From the NCBI RefSeq assembly GCF_900105255.1, contig NZ_LT629763.1:2790001-2854000 (forward strand): 64,000 nucleotides of DNA, read 5' to 3'. The position numbers and the translations under genes were made by a program. Below the pieces are notes generated by a model. The model was not told the origin of the DNA and did no database searches. It saw only the letters and a list, made by a program, of their open reading frames with translations. This stretch comes from Halopseudomonas sabulinigri. Lineage in GTDB: Bacteria; Pseudomonadota; Gammaproteobacteria; Pseudomonadales; Pseudomonadaceae. Shown here piece after piece: positions 19,601 to 27,860 of the stretch (position 1 is its first letter; the number at the start of each line of letters is the position of its first letter).

Positions 19601-22600
19601 AGCAGCTGCCGCTGACACCCAACGGCAAGCTGGACAGCCAGCGCCTGCCGGAATTGCCGCAGGCTTCGAGCGCAGCGCAGGCGGATACGCCGCTGGAAGA
19701 ACAGGTGCTGGGCATCTGGCAGCGGGTGCTGAACCAGCCGCTGGGGGTGGAGGATGACTTTTTCCGGCTTGGCGGTGATTCGATCCTCAGCATTCAGCTC
19801 AGCACTCGCCTGCGCGACGCCGGGCTGAACTGCTCGGTGAAGGATGTATTTGAGGCAAAAACCGTACGGCGCCTGTGCCGGCTGTTGCAACGCCAGCGCG
19901 CTGCAACGGCGATTCGCGCCGAGCAGGGCGCGCTGCAGGGCGAATTTGCGCTGTTGCCGATCCAGCAGTGGTTCTTCGAGCAATTGCTGGCCAGGCCGGA
20001 GCACTGGAATCAGGGCGTGCTGCTGCGGTTGCCCGCTGGTACCAGCAATCAGCAAATACAGCGCTGGCTGAGCGCCCTGCTACTGCAACACGACAGCCTG
20101 CGGCTGGCGGTGGATAAGCAGGGGCAGCGTTATCTGGCTGAATTCAGCTTGCCACCATTGCCGCAACTGAATGCGGCGGCGCTGGGTGAATCAGGTTTAC
20201 AGCAGGCGTTGACCGAATTGCAGAGCCGCTTTGACCCGGCTGCGGGGCAAACGCTGGCCTGGGCGCGGGTGGATGATTGCCCGCCCGGCAACAGTGCACT
20301 GTTTCTTGCCTTTCATCATCTGGTGATCGATGCGGTTTCCTGGCGGATTCTGGCCGAGGATCTGGCGCGGCTTGCCGCAGGCGAGTCCTTGCCGGACAAA
20401 ACCAGCAGCTATCGCCAGTGGGGCGAGGGATTGCAGCAGTACGCAGCGCGCGAGCAGGCGCAGTTCGATTACTGGCTGGCGCAATCCTGTGGTGGCGAGT
20501 TTGGCCCGCTGAGCGATTGGCGCAGCGCCGATGGCGGCGCTGCCGAGACGCTGCTGGCGCTGGATGCCGAGCAGACGGCCGAGCTGGTTGGCGATGCCAA
20601 TCTGGCCTTTGGCACTGAAGTGCCGGAGCTGCTGCTGACCGCGCTGAGCGGCGCACTGGCTGATCTGGGCCTGCGCGAGCGGCAGGTGATCATGCTTGAG
20701 GGGCATGGCCGCGAAGCTATCGAAGCGAGTTTGGATGTCAGCCGCACGGTGGGCTGGTTTACCAGCGTCTACCCGCTGGCGCTGCACCCGCAAACCGACC
20801 TGGCTGCCCAGCTGTGTGCGGTGAAGGAGCAGCTGCGTGCGGTGCCGAACAAGGGCGTGGGCTTCAACCCCCTGCGTATGCACCACCCGCGCGGCGCCGA
20901 GCTGCGCATGGCGCCGGTGGTGTTCAATTATCTGGGTGTGTCTATGGCGGGCGAGGGTGACTGGACGCCCCTGCCCGTGGCGCCGGGCCGCCCGCTGGCG
21001 GCGGCGAATCAGCCGGAGGAGCTGATCAGCCTGCACGGCGGTGTATTTGGCGGTCGGCTGATGCTGCGGCAAGTGGGCAGCCTGCGCCAGGACTTGAGTG
21101 AACAGTTGATGCGGGATCTGCAGCGCCATGTGCAACAGGTGCTGCTGCTGTGCCGCGAGCAACGCGCGCGTGGCCGACGTTATACGCCAAGCGACTTTCC
21201 GCTGGTGAGGCTATCGCAGCAGCAGCTTGATCGGCTGCTGGGCCGTTATCAGGTGGAGCACTTGCTGCCGCTGTCGTCGCTGCAGGAAAGCATGCTGCAC
21301 CAAGCCGCGCTTTGCCCGCAGGACAGTGCGTACCACCTGCAGACGCCGATTCGCTATCGTCAGCCCTTGGACATCGCCGCCTATCGTCGCGCCTGGCAAC
21401 AGCGGCTTGACTGCCTCCCGGCCTTGCGTGCGGCCTTGATCAGCGGTGCGGGCGAGCCGCTGCAGCTGATCAGCCGGGAGGTCACGGTGCCACTGCAGTT
21501 CGAGGACCTCAGCGCCGAGACTGACGCGCAGCAACGTATTGCCGAATATTGCGCCGCCGATCTGGCCAACCCCTTTGCGCTGGACTGCCCGCCGCTGTTG
21601 CGGCTCGCTTGCTTCAAGCTGTCCGCGCAGGATTATCAGGTGATCTTCAGCTGCCATCACGCGCTGCTGGATGGCTGGAGCGGGCCGCAACTTCTGGGCG
21701 CCGTGCACCGCGATTATCTGGCAGTGGTGCAGGGTGAGCCACTGGATGCCAGCAGGGATGATTGTTATCTGGCGTACGGCGCCTACATCGCCAGTCAGCG
21801 TGCCGAGGCCAGTGCCTATTGGCAGCAGCAGGTAGAGTTGCTGAGTCACGACACGGCGCTGGATGCGCTCTTTGGCTGTGACCTGAATGCGAACCCTACC
21901 CAGCAGCAACCGGCAGTCTGCGCACAGGCGCTGGATAGCGAGGCTCAGGCGCTACTCAGCGCCCGAGCCACCGCGCTCGGTGTCACCCCCGGCCTGTTGG
22001 CGCAATACGCCTGGCATCGCTTGCTTGCCCGTCGCTGTGGTTTCGCCTGCACCCTGGTTGGCAATGTGGCTGCGGGCCGCGAGTACCCGCTGGAGGGCAT
22101 CGATCAGAGTGTCGGCCTGTATATCAACAGCCTGCCCCTGGCGCTGGACTGGCGCCAGCCGCTGACCCTGCAGCAGCATATCCTGCAACTGCAGACGCGG
22201 CTGATGGAGCTGAATCAGCACGCCACGCAATCGCTGATTGCCCTGCATCAAGGGCGCAAACGGCTGTTTCAGAGTCTGTTTGTTTACGAAAACTACCCCG
22301 CTGGCGAGCCGCCGCAATGGAGCGATGCGCGTGCGCTGCAGCCGGAATTTGGCCGCGCCACCGAGAAGGTTGAATTGCCGCTGAATCTGGTGGTGCGCGA
22401 GCAGGACGGCTGTCTGCTGCTGCGTTTCGAGTTTGATGCAGCGCTGATCGCCCCGGCGCGCGCCGAACAAGTGTTGGCGCAGTGGCAGGCGGAGCTGCGG
22501 GCGCTGGTGAGCGAATCGTTGCAGCAGCCGATTGTAGTGGCCGCCGGGGCGCAGGCCGCAGCCGCGAAGCCGCAGAAGCTGACGCCGCCGTTGCCGCTGG

Positions 22601-22848
22601 AGGATGATCTGGCCGCGCAACTGGCCGATTGCTGGCAGCAGACGCTGTGCCTGAGTGAGCCGGTCTGGCAGCAGGACTTTGCCTGCTTGGGCGTCGACTC
22701 GCTACAGCAGCTGCGTTTGCTGCGCGCGCTGCAGCCGTTGTTGCCTGGCCAGCTCAGCCTGGCCGAGCTGAAAGCCTGCGGTTCACCGGCGGCACTCTAC
22801 CGATGGCTGCGGGCAGAGGCGCCGCTGCGCCGGGAGGCGGTACGGTGA
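16639..22848 (+). CDS. amoG: Nonribosomal peptide synthetase, docking-C-A-T-E-C-T (AmoG-like)
   Basis: The protein is 2069 residues. In order it has a TubC-type N-terminal docking domain (about 1-55), C (HHIISDG from 205), A ([12 protein letters not shown] from 672; NMYGPTECTV), T (Ser1048 in LGGDSILSIQL), an epimerization domain (HHLVIDAVSW from 1226; RTVGWFTSVYP; FNYLG), a second C (HHALLDGWS from 1673) and a final T (Ser2021 in GVDSLQQLRLL). The second C is followed directly by T: the last module has no adenylation domain, and there is no thioesterase. The A pocket reads by eye as DAMIGGMVT(K), which I do not recognise; it is hydrophobic with two glycines, so a bulky aromatic is plausible. 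The E domain predicts a D residue. The end overlaps the stand-alone A gene. Confidence 0.87.
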   Translation: MNDMIGLLQQLERQGVRLALNAQGQLISQSSKEAVTPAIGQQIREHKDALVACLQARQQFTAAIQPQGQDCGPLSSSQSGLWFIEQYEESSHLYNMPVYFRLIGELDEAALEYAFDQLFQRHASLRTRFVRNAEGKGEQQILPHQPFRLQREDLSALPPAAREQAVAERVRAEINRPFDLTSGQLTRVQLLKLGAREQLLLLTQHHIISDGWSIKNLFADLKPAFLAYQNRQPASWQPMSLSYIDYARWFNSSLFLDYHQQFKAFWVERLAGIPEVHGLPLDKPRPAHQDNGGELVFSAIDENLWAGFKQLCQRHNTSAFIGLHALFALLIARLSGERDIVIGTPLAYRERPDIEAMLGFFVNTLVLRTQLGDSQSFSAYLQACREQDLAAFDHQLYRFEALSEALGTDRTTAINPIFQIMLVYQAKVDFNDLIPGCDAVEETSPVLPAKTDISVKVTELMDQVRVDWLFATALFERATVQAWADRLLHLLQAVVEAPEQDIWQLPLAATPLPALPQPHYPDTRTATDLIEHAAQCYPHHPAVRVGEQSMSYAELDQRANQLAHWLLAQGVTPGTPIGILAQRDIAFAPALLAIWKTGAAYVPLDPAYPAQRLAHIMTDTQMRWVLGGPQPQALSLPAGVRYLNIRNSALAAELPRSAPVIERDPQQLAQVIYTSGSTGLPKGVMIEHGALVNLLRDHAERLDFGAANGMFNCMSLAFDAGNMAALLPLSTGGALVLGEPTADLLEQAEAARSSHMILPVALLANLAPPAETSLSAIGFGGEACPPALVERWGERVALHNMYGPTECTVTALCARLQPGRPVTIGQPISGMQALILDELGNLCAPGVPGELCLTGLGLARGYLNLPQRSAEAFCQRSLQGQTVRYYRTGDRARQLANGDYQYLGRLDEQVKLRGYRIEPGEIEAQLAQVAPALQQVRVGVAQLGASQQLVAYATLRPGEPAPQTDEVLQLAAARLPEFMLPSRLILLEQLPLTPNGKLDSQRLPELPQASSAAQADTPLEEQVLGIWQRVLNQPLGVEDDFFRLGGDSILSIQLSTRLRDAGLNCSVKDVFEAKTVRRLCRLLQRQRAATAIRAEQGALQGEFALLPIQQWFFEQLLARPEHWNQGVLLRLPAGTSNQQIQRWLSALLLQHDSLRLAVDKQGQRYLAEFSLPPLPQLNAAALGESGLQQALTELQSRFDPAAGQTLAWARVDDCPPGNSALFLAFHHLVIDAVSWRILAEDLARLAAGESLPDKTSSYRQWGEGLQQYAAREQAQFDYWLAQSCGGEFGPLSDWRSADGGAAETLLALDAEQTAELVGDANLAFGTEVPELLLTALSGALADLGLRERQVIMLEGHGREAIEASLDVSRTVGWFTSVYPLALHPQTDLAAQLCAVKEQLRAVPNKGVGFNPLRMHHPRGAELRMAPVVFNYLGVSMAGEGDWTPLPVAPGRPLAAANQPEELISLHGGVFGGRLMLRQVGSLRQDLSEQLMRDLQRHVQQVLLLCREQRARGRRYTPSDFPLVRLSQQQLDRLLGRYQVEHLLPLSSLQESMLHQAALCPQDSAYHLQTPIRYRQPLDIAAYRRAWQQRLDCLPALRAALISGAGEPLQLISREVTVPLQFEDLSAETDAQQRIAEYCAADLANPFALDCPPLLRLACFKLSAQDYQVIFSCHHALLDGWSGPQLLGAVHRDYLAVVQGEPLDASRDDCYLAYGAYIASQRAEASAYWQQQVELLSHDTALDALFGCDLNANPTQQQPAVCAQALDSEAQALLSARATALGVTPGLLAQYAWHRLLARRCGFACTLVGNVAAGREYPLEGIDQSVGLYINSLPLALDWRQPLTLQQHILQLQTRLMELNQHATQSLIALHQGRKRLFQSLFVYENYPAGEPPQWSDARALQPEFGRATEKVELPLNLVVREQDGCLLLRFEFDAALIAPARAEQVLAQWQAELRALVSESLQQPIVVAAGAQAAAAKPQKLTPPLPLEDDLAAQLADCWQQTLCLSEPVWQQDFACLGVDSLQQLRLLRALQPLLPGQLSLAELKACGSPAALYRWLRAEAPLRREAVR

Positions 22849-24308
22849 ATACGCATTTTGAGCAGGTGTTCGCGTTGAATGCCGAGCGCGCCGCGCTGGG
22901 CATGGCCGGCGTTGGCTGGAGCTATCAGCGGCTGGCGCGGCGCGTGGCAGCGATTGCCGAACAGCTGTGCCGGCTGGGGCTGCAACCGGGTGACCGGGTG
23001 GGGTTGCATCTGGGACGCTCGCCCGACCTGTTGGCGGCGCTGCTGGCCTGCCTGCGGGGCGGCCTCTGCTTTGTTCCGCTGGAGCCGGATTTTCCTGCGC
23101 GGCGCCTGCAAGCCATTGCCAGCGAGGCGCAACTGGCCGTGGTACTGCACGACCAGCCAGCGCTGAGCTTTTGCAGCCCGGCGCAGCCGCTGACCCGCGA
23201 GGACTGCGCGCCTTTGCCCTGGCCGAAGCAGGATCCGGCGCTGCCCGCCTACATGATGTTTACCTCCGGCTCGACCGGTACGCCCAAGGGGGTGGTGATC
23301 AGCCGCCGCGCGCTAGCCTTGTTTCTGCATTCAGCAACCGACCGCCTGCGGTTGGCGGCGGATTGCCGCTGGCTGTTCGTCACCACGCCGGCCTTTGATA
23401 TTTCGCTGTTGGAGATGCTGGGGCCGCTGTGGGTTGGCGGCTGCGTCGAGGTTGCCGACAGCCGCACCTACAAAGACCCGCTGGCATTGGCCGCGCGGCT
23501 GACAGAGCAGCCGGCGATCAGTCACCTGCAGGCCACCCCGGCGTTCTGGCGCATGTTACTGAAAGCCGGTTGGCCGGGCCAATCGCAACTCACGGCGCTG
23601 TGCGGCGGCGAAGCGCTGGATACCACGCTGGCGCAGCAGTTGCGTAGCTGCTGTGCGCGCTTGTGGAACTGCTACGGCCCCACCGAGGCGACGATCTGGT
23701 CGTTGCTGCGCCAGGTCGAGCTGCCGCTGGCGCAGCGGCGCGTCAGTATTGGCGGCAGTCTGGCCGGCTATCGGCACTGGGTAATGGACGAGCAGGGCAA
23801 GCCGGTGGCCGCCGGTGAAAGCGGCGAGCTGTGCATCGAGAGTGACGCGCTTTTTGCTGGCTATTGGCAACGCGACGACCTGACCGCGCAGGTGACGCTG
23901 ATGCAGGGGCAACGCCGGTTGTATCGCACCGGGGACCGGGTGCGGCAATTGGCCGAGGATGAGTTCGAGTATCTTGGCCGGCGCGATGATCAGGTCAAGC
24001 TGCGCGGCTTTCGCATCGAACTGGGCGAGGTGGAGGCGGGCTTGCGCCGTCTGGCAGGCGTACAGGATGCGGCGGTGCGTTTGCAGGGCAGTGGTGAAAC
24101 GGCGTGCCTGGTGGGTTATGTGGAGCTGGCAACGGCGGGCAGCCTGAGCCGGCTGGTCATTCGCAAGGCGCTGCAGCAGGTGCTGCCCCATTACATGGTG
24201 CCGGCACGCATCCTATTGCTGGAGGCGTTGCCGAAAACCGCCAGCGGCAAGCTGGATCGTAAAGCGCTGCCGCTGGCTGCCGGAGCTGAGGTGGCGGGGG
24301 TGGATTAA
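22845..24308 (+). CDS. amoH: Stand-alone adenylation domain, predicted glycine (AmoH-like)
   Basis: The protein is 487 residues and a complete A domain with no C or T domain: [17 protein letters not shown] from 137, TPAFDISLLEMLG, NCYGPTEATIWS, KLRGFRIELGE, and Lys in TASGKLDRKAL. The pocket reads by eye as DILQLGCIW(K), one residue from the glycine code DILQLGLIWK. It likely activates Gly in trans, for the A-less C-T module at the end of the preceding synthetase or for an earlier carrier. The start is GTG 22845, overlapping the stop of that gene and preceded by GGAGG at 22832-22836. Its stop overlaps the convergent binding-protein gene by four bases. Confidence 0.85.
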   Translation: MNTHFEQVFALNAERAALGMAGVGWSYQRLARRVAAIAEQLCRLGLQPGDRVGLHLGRSPDLLAALLACLRGGLCFVPLEPDFPARRLQAIASEAQLAVVLHDQPALSFCSPAQPLTREDCAPLPWPKQDPALPAYMMFTSGSTGTPKGVVISRRALALFLHSATDRLRLAADCRWLFVTTPAFDISLLEMLGPLWVGGCVEVADSRTYKDPLALAARLTEQPAISHLQATPAFWRMLLKAGWPGQSQLTALCGGEALDTTLAQQLRSCCARLWNCYGPTEATIWSLLRQVELPLAQRRVSIGGSLAGYRHWVMDEQGKPVAAGESGELCIESDALFAGYWQRDDLTAQVTLMQGQRRLYRTGDRVRQLAEDEFEYLGRRDDQVKLRGFRIELGEVEAGLRRLAGVQDAAVRLQGSGETACLVGYVELATAGSLSRLVIRKALQQVLPHYMVPARILLLEALPKTASGKLDRKALPLAAGAEVAGVD

Positions 24309-25243
24309 CGCGCGAGCGGCTCGGCGTCAGGCTTGCTCAGCAGCTGCTCGACGTCGTCAATAATGGTCATGGCCGCTAGCGGACCGCCCACCGAGGTCCA
24401 TAGCGAGCCGTCTACGGCACCGTAACGCTTGGCCTCGATGGCGCTCAGCTGCTGAAAGGCAGGGGTCTGTTCGGCCTGATGCAGCGCATCAACGGCTTCA
24501 CCGCTGGTATCCAGGGTGCCGATGACCAGCCAATCGGCGTCCAGCAGCTCCAGCGACTCCAGGCTCAATGATTGCGAGTGGGTATGCCCGGCATCCTGCT
24601 GATAGCTCGGGCGCTGCAGGCCAAGCTCACGCACCACCTGGCTGCCGAACGAATCACGGAACATGTAGGCCGGCCCCTTGGGATTCCAGCGCACGATGCT
24701 GATGGTCTGGCCCTGCTGCGCGGCCAGGTGTTCGCGGGCTTCCAGCACTCTTGCGTCGTAGCGCTGGATAAAGGCCTCGGCGGCATCCTGACGATTGAGC
24801 ACATCGGCGGTTAGCGTCAGCGTCTCTTTCCAGGGCGTGCCCCATTGGTAGGTCACAACCGTGGGTGCGATCTCGTTCAGCAGTGCCAGCACTTCGGGTT
24901 GCGCCGGGCCAGTCAGGATCAGGTCGGGCTGCTGTTCAAGCAGAATTTCCAGGTTGGGATTATCCAGGTCGCCAACCACCTTGACTCCCTCGGCGCGCGA
25001 CAGCAGGTAACGCGGCAGGCTCGACTGGCCACGACCATTGACCGCGCCAGTGGGCTTGAGGCCCAGTGCCAGCGCCGCATCCAGATCAATCTCGCTGAGT
25101 GCAACAACGCGTTGTGGATCAACCGGCACCTGATGTGTCTGCCCGGCTGCGTCGGTCACTTCGCGGCTATCGGCTGCCAGAGTCTGGCCAGCGAACAGGG
25201 CTGCCAGGCACAGCAGGGCGGAGCTCAAGCTAGATGTTTTCAT
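24305..25243 (-). CDS. Iron-siderophore ABC transporter substrate-binding protein
   Basis: The protein is 312 residues. A signal peptide (MKTSSLSSALLCLAALFAG, cleavage likely after LAA) precedes a class III periplasmic binding fold with RVVALSEIDLDAALALGLKP, NLEILLEQQPDLILTG and a C-terminal SVGGPLAAMTIIDDVEQLL. It should carry the ferric siderophore from receptor to permease in the periplasm. It lies apart from its permease and ATPase genes, which follow the phosphopantetheinyl transferase on the same strand as itself. ATG 25243 has GAGGTG just upstream. It diverges from the transferase gene across a shared Fur box. Confidence 0.87.
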   Translation of the reverse strand: MKTSSLSSALLCLAALFAGQTLAADSREVTDAAGQTHQVPVDPQRVVALSEIDLDAALALGLKPTGAVNGRGQSSLPRYLLSRAEGVKVVGDLDNPNLEILLEQQPDLILTGPAQPEVLALLNEIAPTVVTYQWGTPWKETLTLTADVLNRQDAAEAFIQRYDARVLEAREHLAAQQGQTISIVRWNPKGPAYMFRDSFGSQVVRELGLQRPSYQQDAGHTHSQSLSLESLELLDADWLVIGTLDTSGEAVDALHQAEQTPAFQQLSAIEAKRYGAVDGSLWTSVGGPLAAMTIIDDVEQLLSKPDAEPLAR

Positions 25244-25301
25244 GCACACCTCGTGTTGAGACGGTGGAATAGGGCGCCGTTATGATAACGACAAATAGAG
25301 T

Positions 25302-25316
25302 TGATAACCATTATCA
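25302..25316. promoter_or_regulatory. Fur box in divergent binding-protein / phosphopantetheinyl transferase promoter
   Basis: TGATAACCATTATCA differs from the 7-1-7 Fur motif at one base. A second AT-rich stretch, GTTATGATAACGACAA near 25279, may extend the site. It should control both divergent genes. Confidence 0.82.
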
Positions 25317-25343
25317 TTGTGTTTTGCCGAGGATGCGCCGCTG

Positions 25344-26024
25344 TTGTTGAACTCCTTTGTTACCGAGCGTTTTGTACTGAACCTGCAGGGCGTGCAGATT
25401 CATGCGCTGCGCTTTGCCCGCGAGCATTACTGCCCGGCGCTGTTTGTTGAGGCACAGCTGCCGTTGCCGCAGTCGGTTGAACGTTCAGTAGCCAAGCGGC
25501 AGGCGGAGTTTCTGGCTGGCCGACTGGCAGCGCGCTCGGCTTTGGCTGGTTTGTCGATTGATCAACCGGTCGATATTGGCGAGTCGCGCGCGCCCCTATG
25601 GCCGGCTGGCGCCCAGGGCAGCATCAGCCACAGTGCGGAACTGGCTCTGTGCGTGGTGCGCCCCGCGCAGGGTGGCGGTCTGGGTGTGGACCTGGAAAGC
25701 CTGCTGGAGGCAGCGCTGGCCGAGCAGCTATGGCCGGGCATCGTTACCGCTCAGGAGGCGCAGTTGCTACGCCAGAGCGGTAATTTTGCGCAGCAACTGA
25801 CACTGGTATTTTCCGCCAAGGAAAGCCTGTTCAAGGCGCTCTATCCACAAGTGGGTCGTTACTTTGATTTTCTGGATGCCGAGGTTCTGGCGCTGCAACC
25901 GCAACAACAGCAATTGCAGCTGGTATTGCGCCAGTCACTGAGTCCGGCGCTGCCCGCCGGCAGCTGCTTTACTTTGCACTGGCTGCCGCTGGGCAACCAG
26001 CTGCTGACGTTGCTGGCGGGCTGA
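25344..26024 (+). CDS. 4'-phosphopantetheinyl transferase (EntD/Sfp type)
   Basis: The protein is about 226 residues. It has the superfamily signature: GVDLES in the middle and FSAKESLFKALYP in the last third, the Mg- and CoA-binding region. It adds phosphopantetheine from CoA to the carrier domains of DhbB, AmoF and AmoG. No ATG is available. TTG 25344 (or 25347) with GAGGA at 25329-25333 is the best start; a TTG at 25317 would overlap the Fur box. The gene ends exactly where the convergent ATPase gene ends, with no spacer. Confidence 0.87.
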   Translation: MLNSFVTERFVLNLQGVQIHALRFAREHYCPALFVEAQLPLPQSVERSVAKRQAEFLAGRLAARSALAGLSIDQPVDIGESRAPLWPAGAQGSISHSAELALCVVRPAQGGGLGVDLESLLEAALAEQLWPGIVTAQEAQLLRQSGNFAQQLTLVFSAKESLFKALYPQVGRYFDFLDAEVLALQPQQQQLQLVLRQSLSPALPAGSCFTLHWLPLGNQLLTLLAG

Positions 26025-26810
26025 TCAAACCTGGCTTCGGCGTCTGGGCACGATCACCGGCGCGCCGTCGCCGGGCGCGGCCAGAATATCCACATCAGTG
26101 TGATACAGCCGGTCTACCAAATCCTTGGTGATGACCTCACGGGCTGGACCAACGGCTTGCACCTGGCCGTCAGACAGTGCGATCAACTCATCGCAGTAGC
26201 GCGCGGCCATGCCCAGATCGTGGATTACCAGCAGCACCGTCTTGCCTTCGGCGGTGATCTGGGCAATGGCTTCCATTACCTCGGTCTGATGACCGATATC
26301 CAGCGCACTGGTGGGTTCGTCGAGCAGTACTATCTCGGTATTCTGCGCCAGGATCATGGCCAGCCAGGCGCGCTGGGCCTGGCCGCCGGACAGCGAGCTG
26401 GCGTTTTGCTGCAGTATGTCCTGCAGCTGCATGCGCTCGCAGGCCGCCGCGACCTGGCGTGCGTCCTCGGCGCTCCACTGGTTGAGCCAGCCCTGATGGG
26501 GGTGCCGGCCGTAGTGCACCAGTTGTTCGACGCGAATGCCGTTGGCCAGGATCGGGTGCTGGGGCAGATAGGCGAGTACCTTGGCCAGGGCTTTCATGCT
26601 GTAGCTGGCGAGATGGGAGCCCTGCAGCAGAATCTCGCCGCGCTGCTGGTGAATCTGCCGCGCCAACAGCTTCAGCAGCGTAGACTTCCCGCTGCCGTTG
26701 GGGCCGACAATGCCGACCAGCTTGCCTTGCGGTATCTGCAGATTGACCTTCTGCAGCACGGCTTTGCTTTGATAGGAAAAGTGCAGGTCATTAACGCTGA
26801 TAATACTCAT
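26025..26810 (-). CDS. Siderophore ABC transporter ATP-binding protein (FepC/FecE-like)
   Basis: The protein is 261 residues and a single ATPase domain: Walker A GPNGSGKST, Q-loop YLPQHP, signature SLSGGQAQRAWLA, Walker B IVLLDEP and switch HD in LLVIHDLG. It energises the two FecCD-type permeases encoded just upstream; its start overlaps the stop of the nearer one. It belongs to the iron-siderophore/vitamin B12 importer class. Ferric catechol siderophore is the inferred substrate. Confidence 0.92.
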   Translation of the reverse strand: MSIISVNDLHFSYQSKAVLQKVNLQIPQGKLVGIVGPNGSGKSTLLKLLARQIHQQRGEILLQGSHLASYSMKALAKVLAYLPQHPILANGIRVEQLVHYGRHPHQGWLNQWSAEDARQVAAACERMQLQDILQQNASSLSGGQAQRAWLAMILAQNTEIVLLDEPTSALDIGHQTEVMEAIAQITAEGKTVLLVIHDLGMAARYCDELIALSDGQVQAVGPAREVITKDLVDRLYHTDVDILAAPGDGAPVIVPRRRSQV

Positions 26811-27859
26811 CAGTCAGCCCACCGGCGGTCCTTGAACAGAAGAAACAGCAGCAGAAAGCCGCCAATGATGCGTGTCATGATGCCCGTTGGCACTTCATGC
26901 GGATGCGCCAGTACGCGCACCAGCGTATCGCTGGCCAGCAGCAAAACAGCGCCGCCCAGTGCCGCGACCCACAGTGGCACGCTGCTGCCGCCGGTGAGCC
27001 AGGAGGCGATAATCGGCGCGGCCATGGCGATGAAAATCACCGGCCCGCCAATCGCGGTACCCAGCCCCGCCACAGCGATAGCCAGCGCCAGAATGCCCAG
27101 TTGCAGCAGCGGTACCCGAATACCCAGATTCTGCGCTGTGGCATCACTGAAGCGCAGCAGCGCCAGCGGACGGCTGAGCCAGATCAGCAGTGGGCAGAGT
27201 GCGGCCAGTAGCAGGGTGATGGGCGTGAGGTTGGCGTAGGCCTGGCCAGAAAAGTTGCCCATGGTCCACAGGTACAGGCTGCCCAGGTGCACCAGGGCTT
27301 GGCGCGACATGGCAAAATCGCCGATGGCGTTGAACATCTCCGACAGGCCGATACCCACGACGATAAACAGATAACTCTGCTCACCCGGCCGCCGGCACAA
27401 ACTGAACAGCACCAGGGCGGCAAAGCCGGCGCCCAGCGGCGCAGCCCACCAGGGCCAGCTGCCGAGCGTAAGGTAGAGCGAGAAAATCACGATCGACAGG
27501 GTCGCGCCTTCATTGACGCCGATCATGTCGGGCGTCGCCAGACGGTTGCGTACCAGTGTCTGGATCAGACAGCCGGACAACCCCAATGCCGCGCCCGCCA
27601 CGATCACCGCGAGGACGCGCGGCAAGCGGATGCGAAACAGCATCAATTCCTGCAGACGGTTGCCCTGGCCGAGCAGTGTCTGCAGCGCCTGACCGGCGGT
27701 CATCTTGCCGGACCCCAGGCTGAGCGCGGTCAGCGCCACGGCGGCCAGCAACAGCAGCATGATCAGCGCAACCAGCCAGGCGCGCTGGTTGAACAACAGC
27801 GTTCGGCTGCCAAGGCGCAGCAGCCAGTATCCGGTGGGGGCGCAGTAGGATTTCGACAT
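26810..27859 (-). CDS. FecCD family siderophore ABC transporter permease
   Basis: The protein is about 349 residues with some 9-10 hydrophobic segments and the family's coupling sequences (GAALGLSGCLIQTLVRN, DTLVRVLAHPHEVPTGI). The ATG at 27859 is chosen because an upstream in-frame start would overlap the neighbouring permease gene. It follows that gene after one base and overlaps the ATPase gene downstream by one. It forms the inner-membrane channel with its partner permease. Confidence 0.9.
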   Translation of the reverse strand: MSKSYCAPTGYWLLRLGSRTLLFNQRAWLVALIMLLLLAAVALTALSLGSGKMTAGQALQTLLGQGNRLQELMLFRIRLPRVLAVIVAGAALGLSGCLIQTLVRNRLATPDMIGVNEGATLSIVIFSLYLTLGSWPWWAAPLGAGFAALVLFSLCRRPGEQSYLFIVVGIGLSEMFNAIGDFAMSRQALVHLGSLYLWTMGNFSGQAYANLTPITLLLAALCPLLIWLSRPLALLRFSDATAQNLGIRVPLLQLGILALAIAVAGLGTAIGGPVIFIAMAAPIIASWLTGGSSVPLWVAALGGAVLLLASDTLVRVLAHPHEVPTGIMTRIIGGFLLLFLLFKDRRWAD

Positions 27860-27860
27860 G

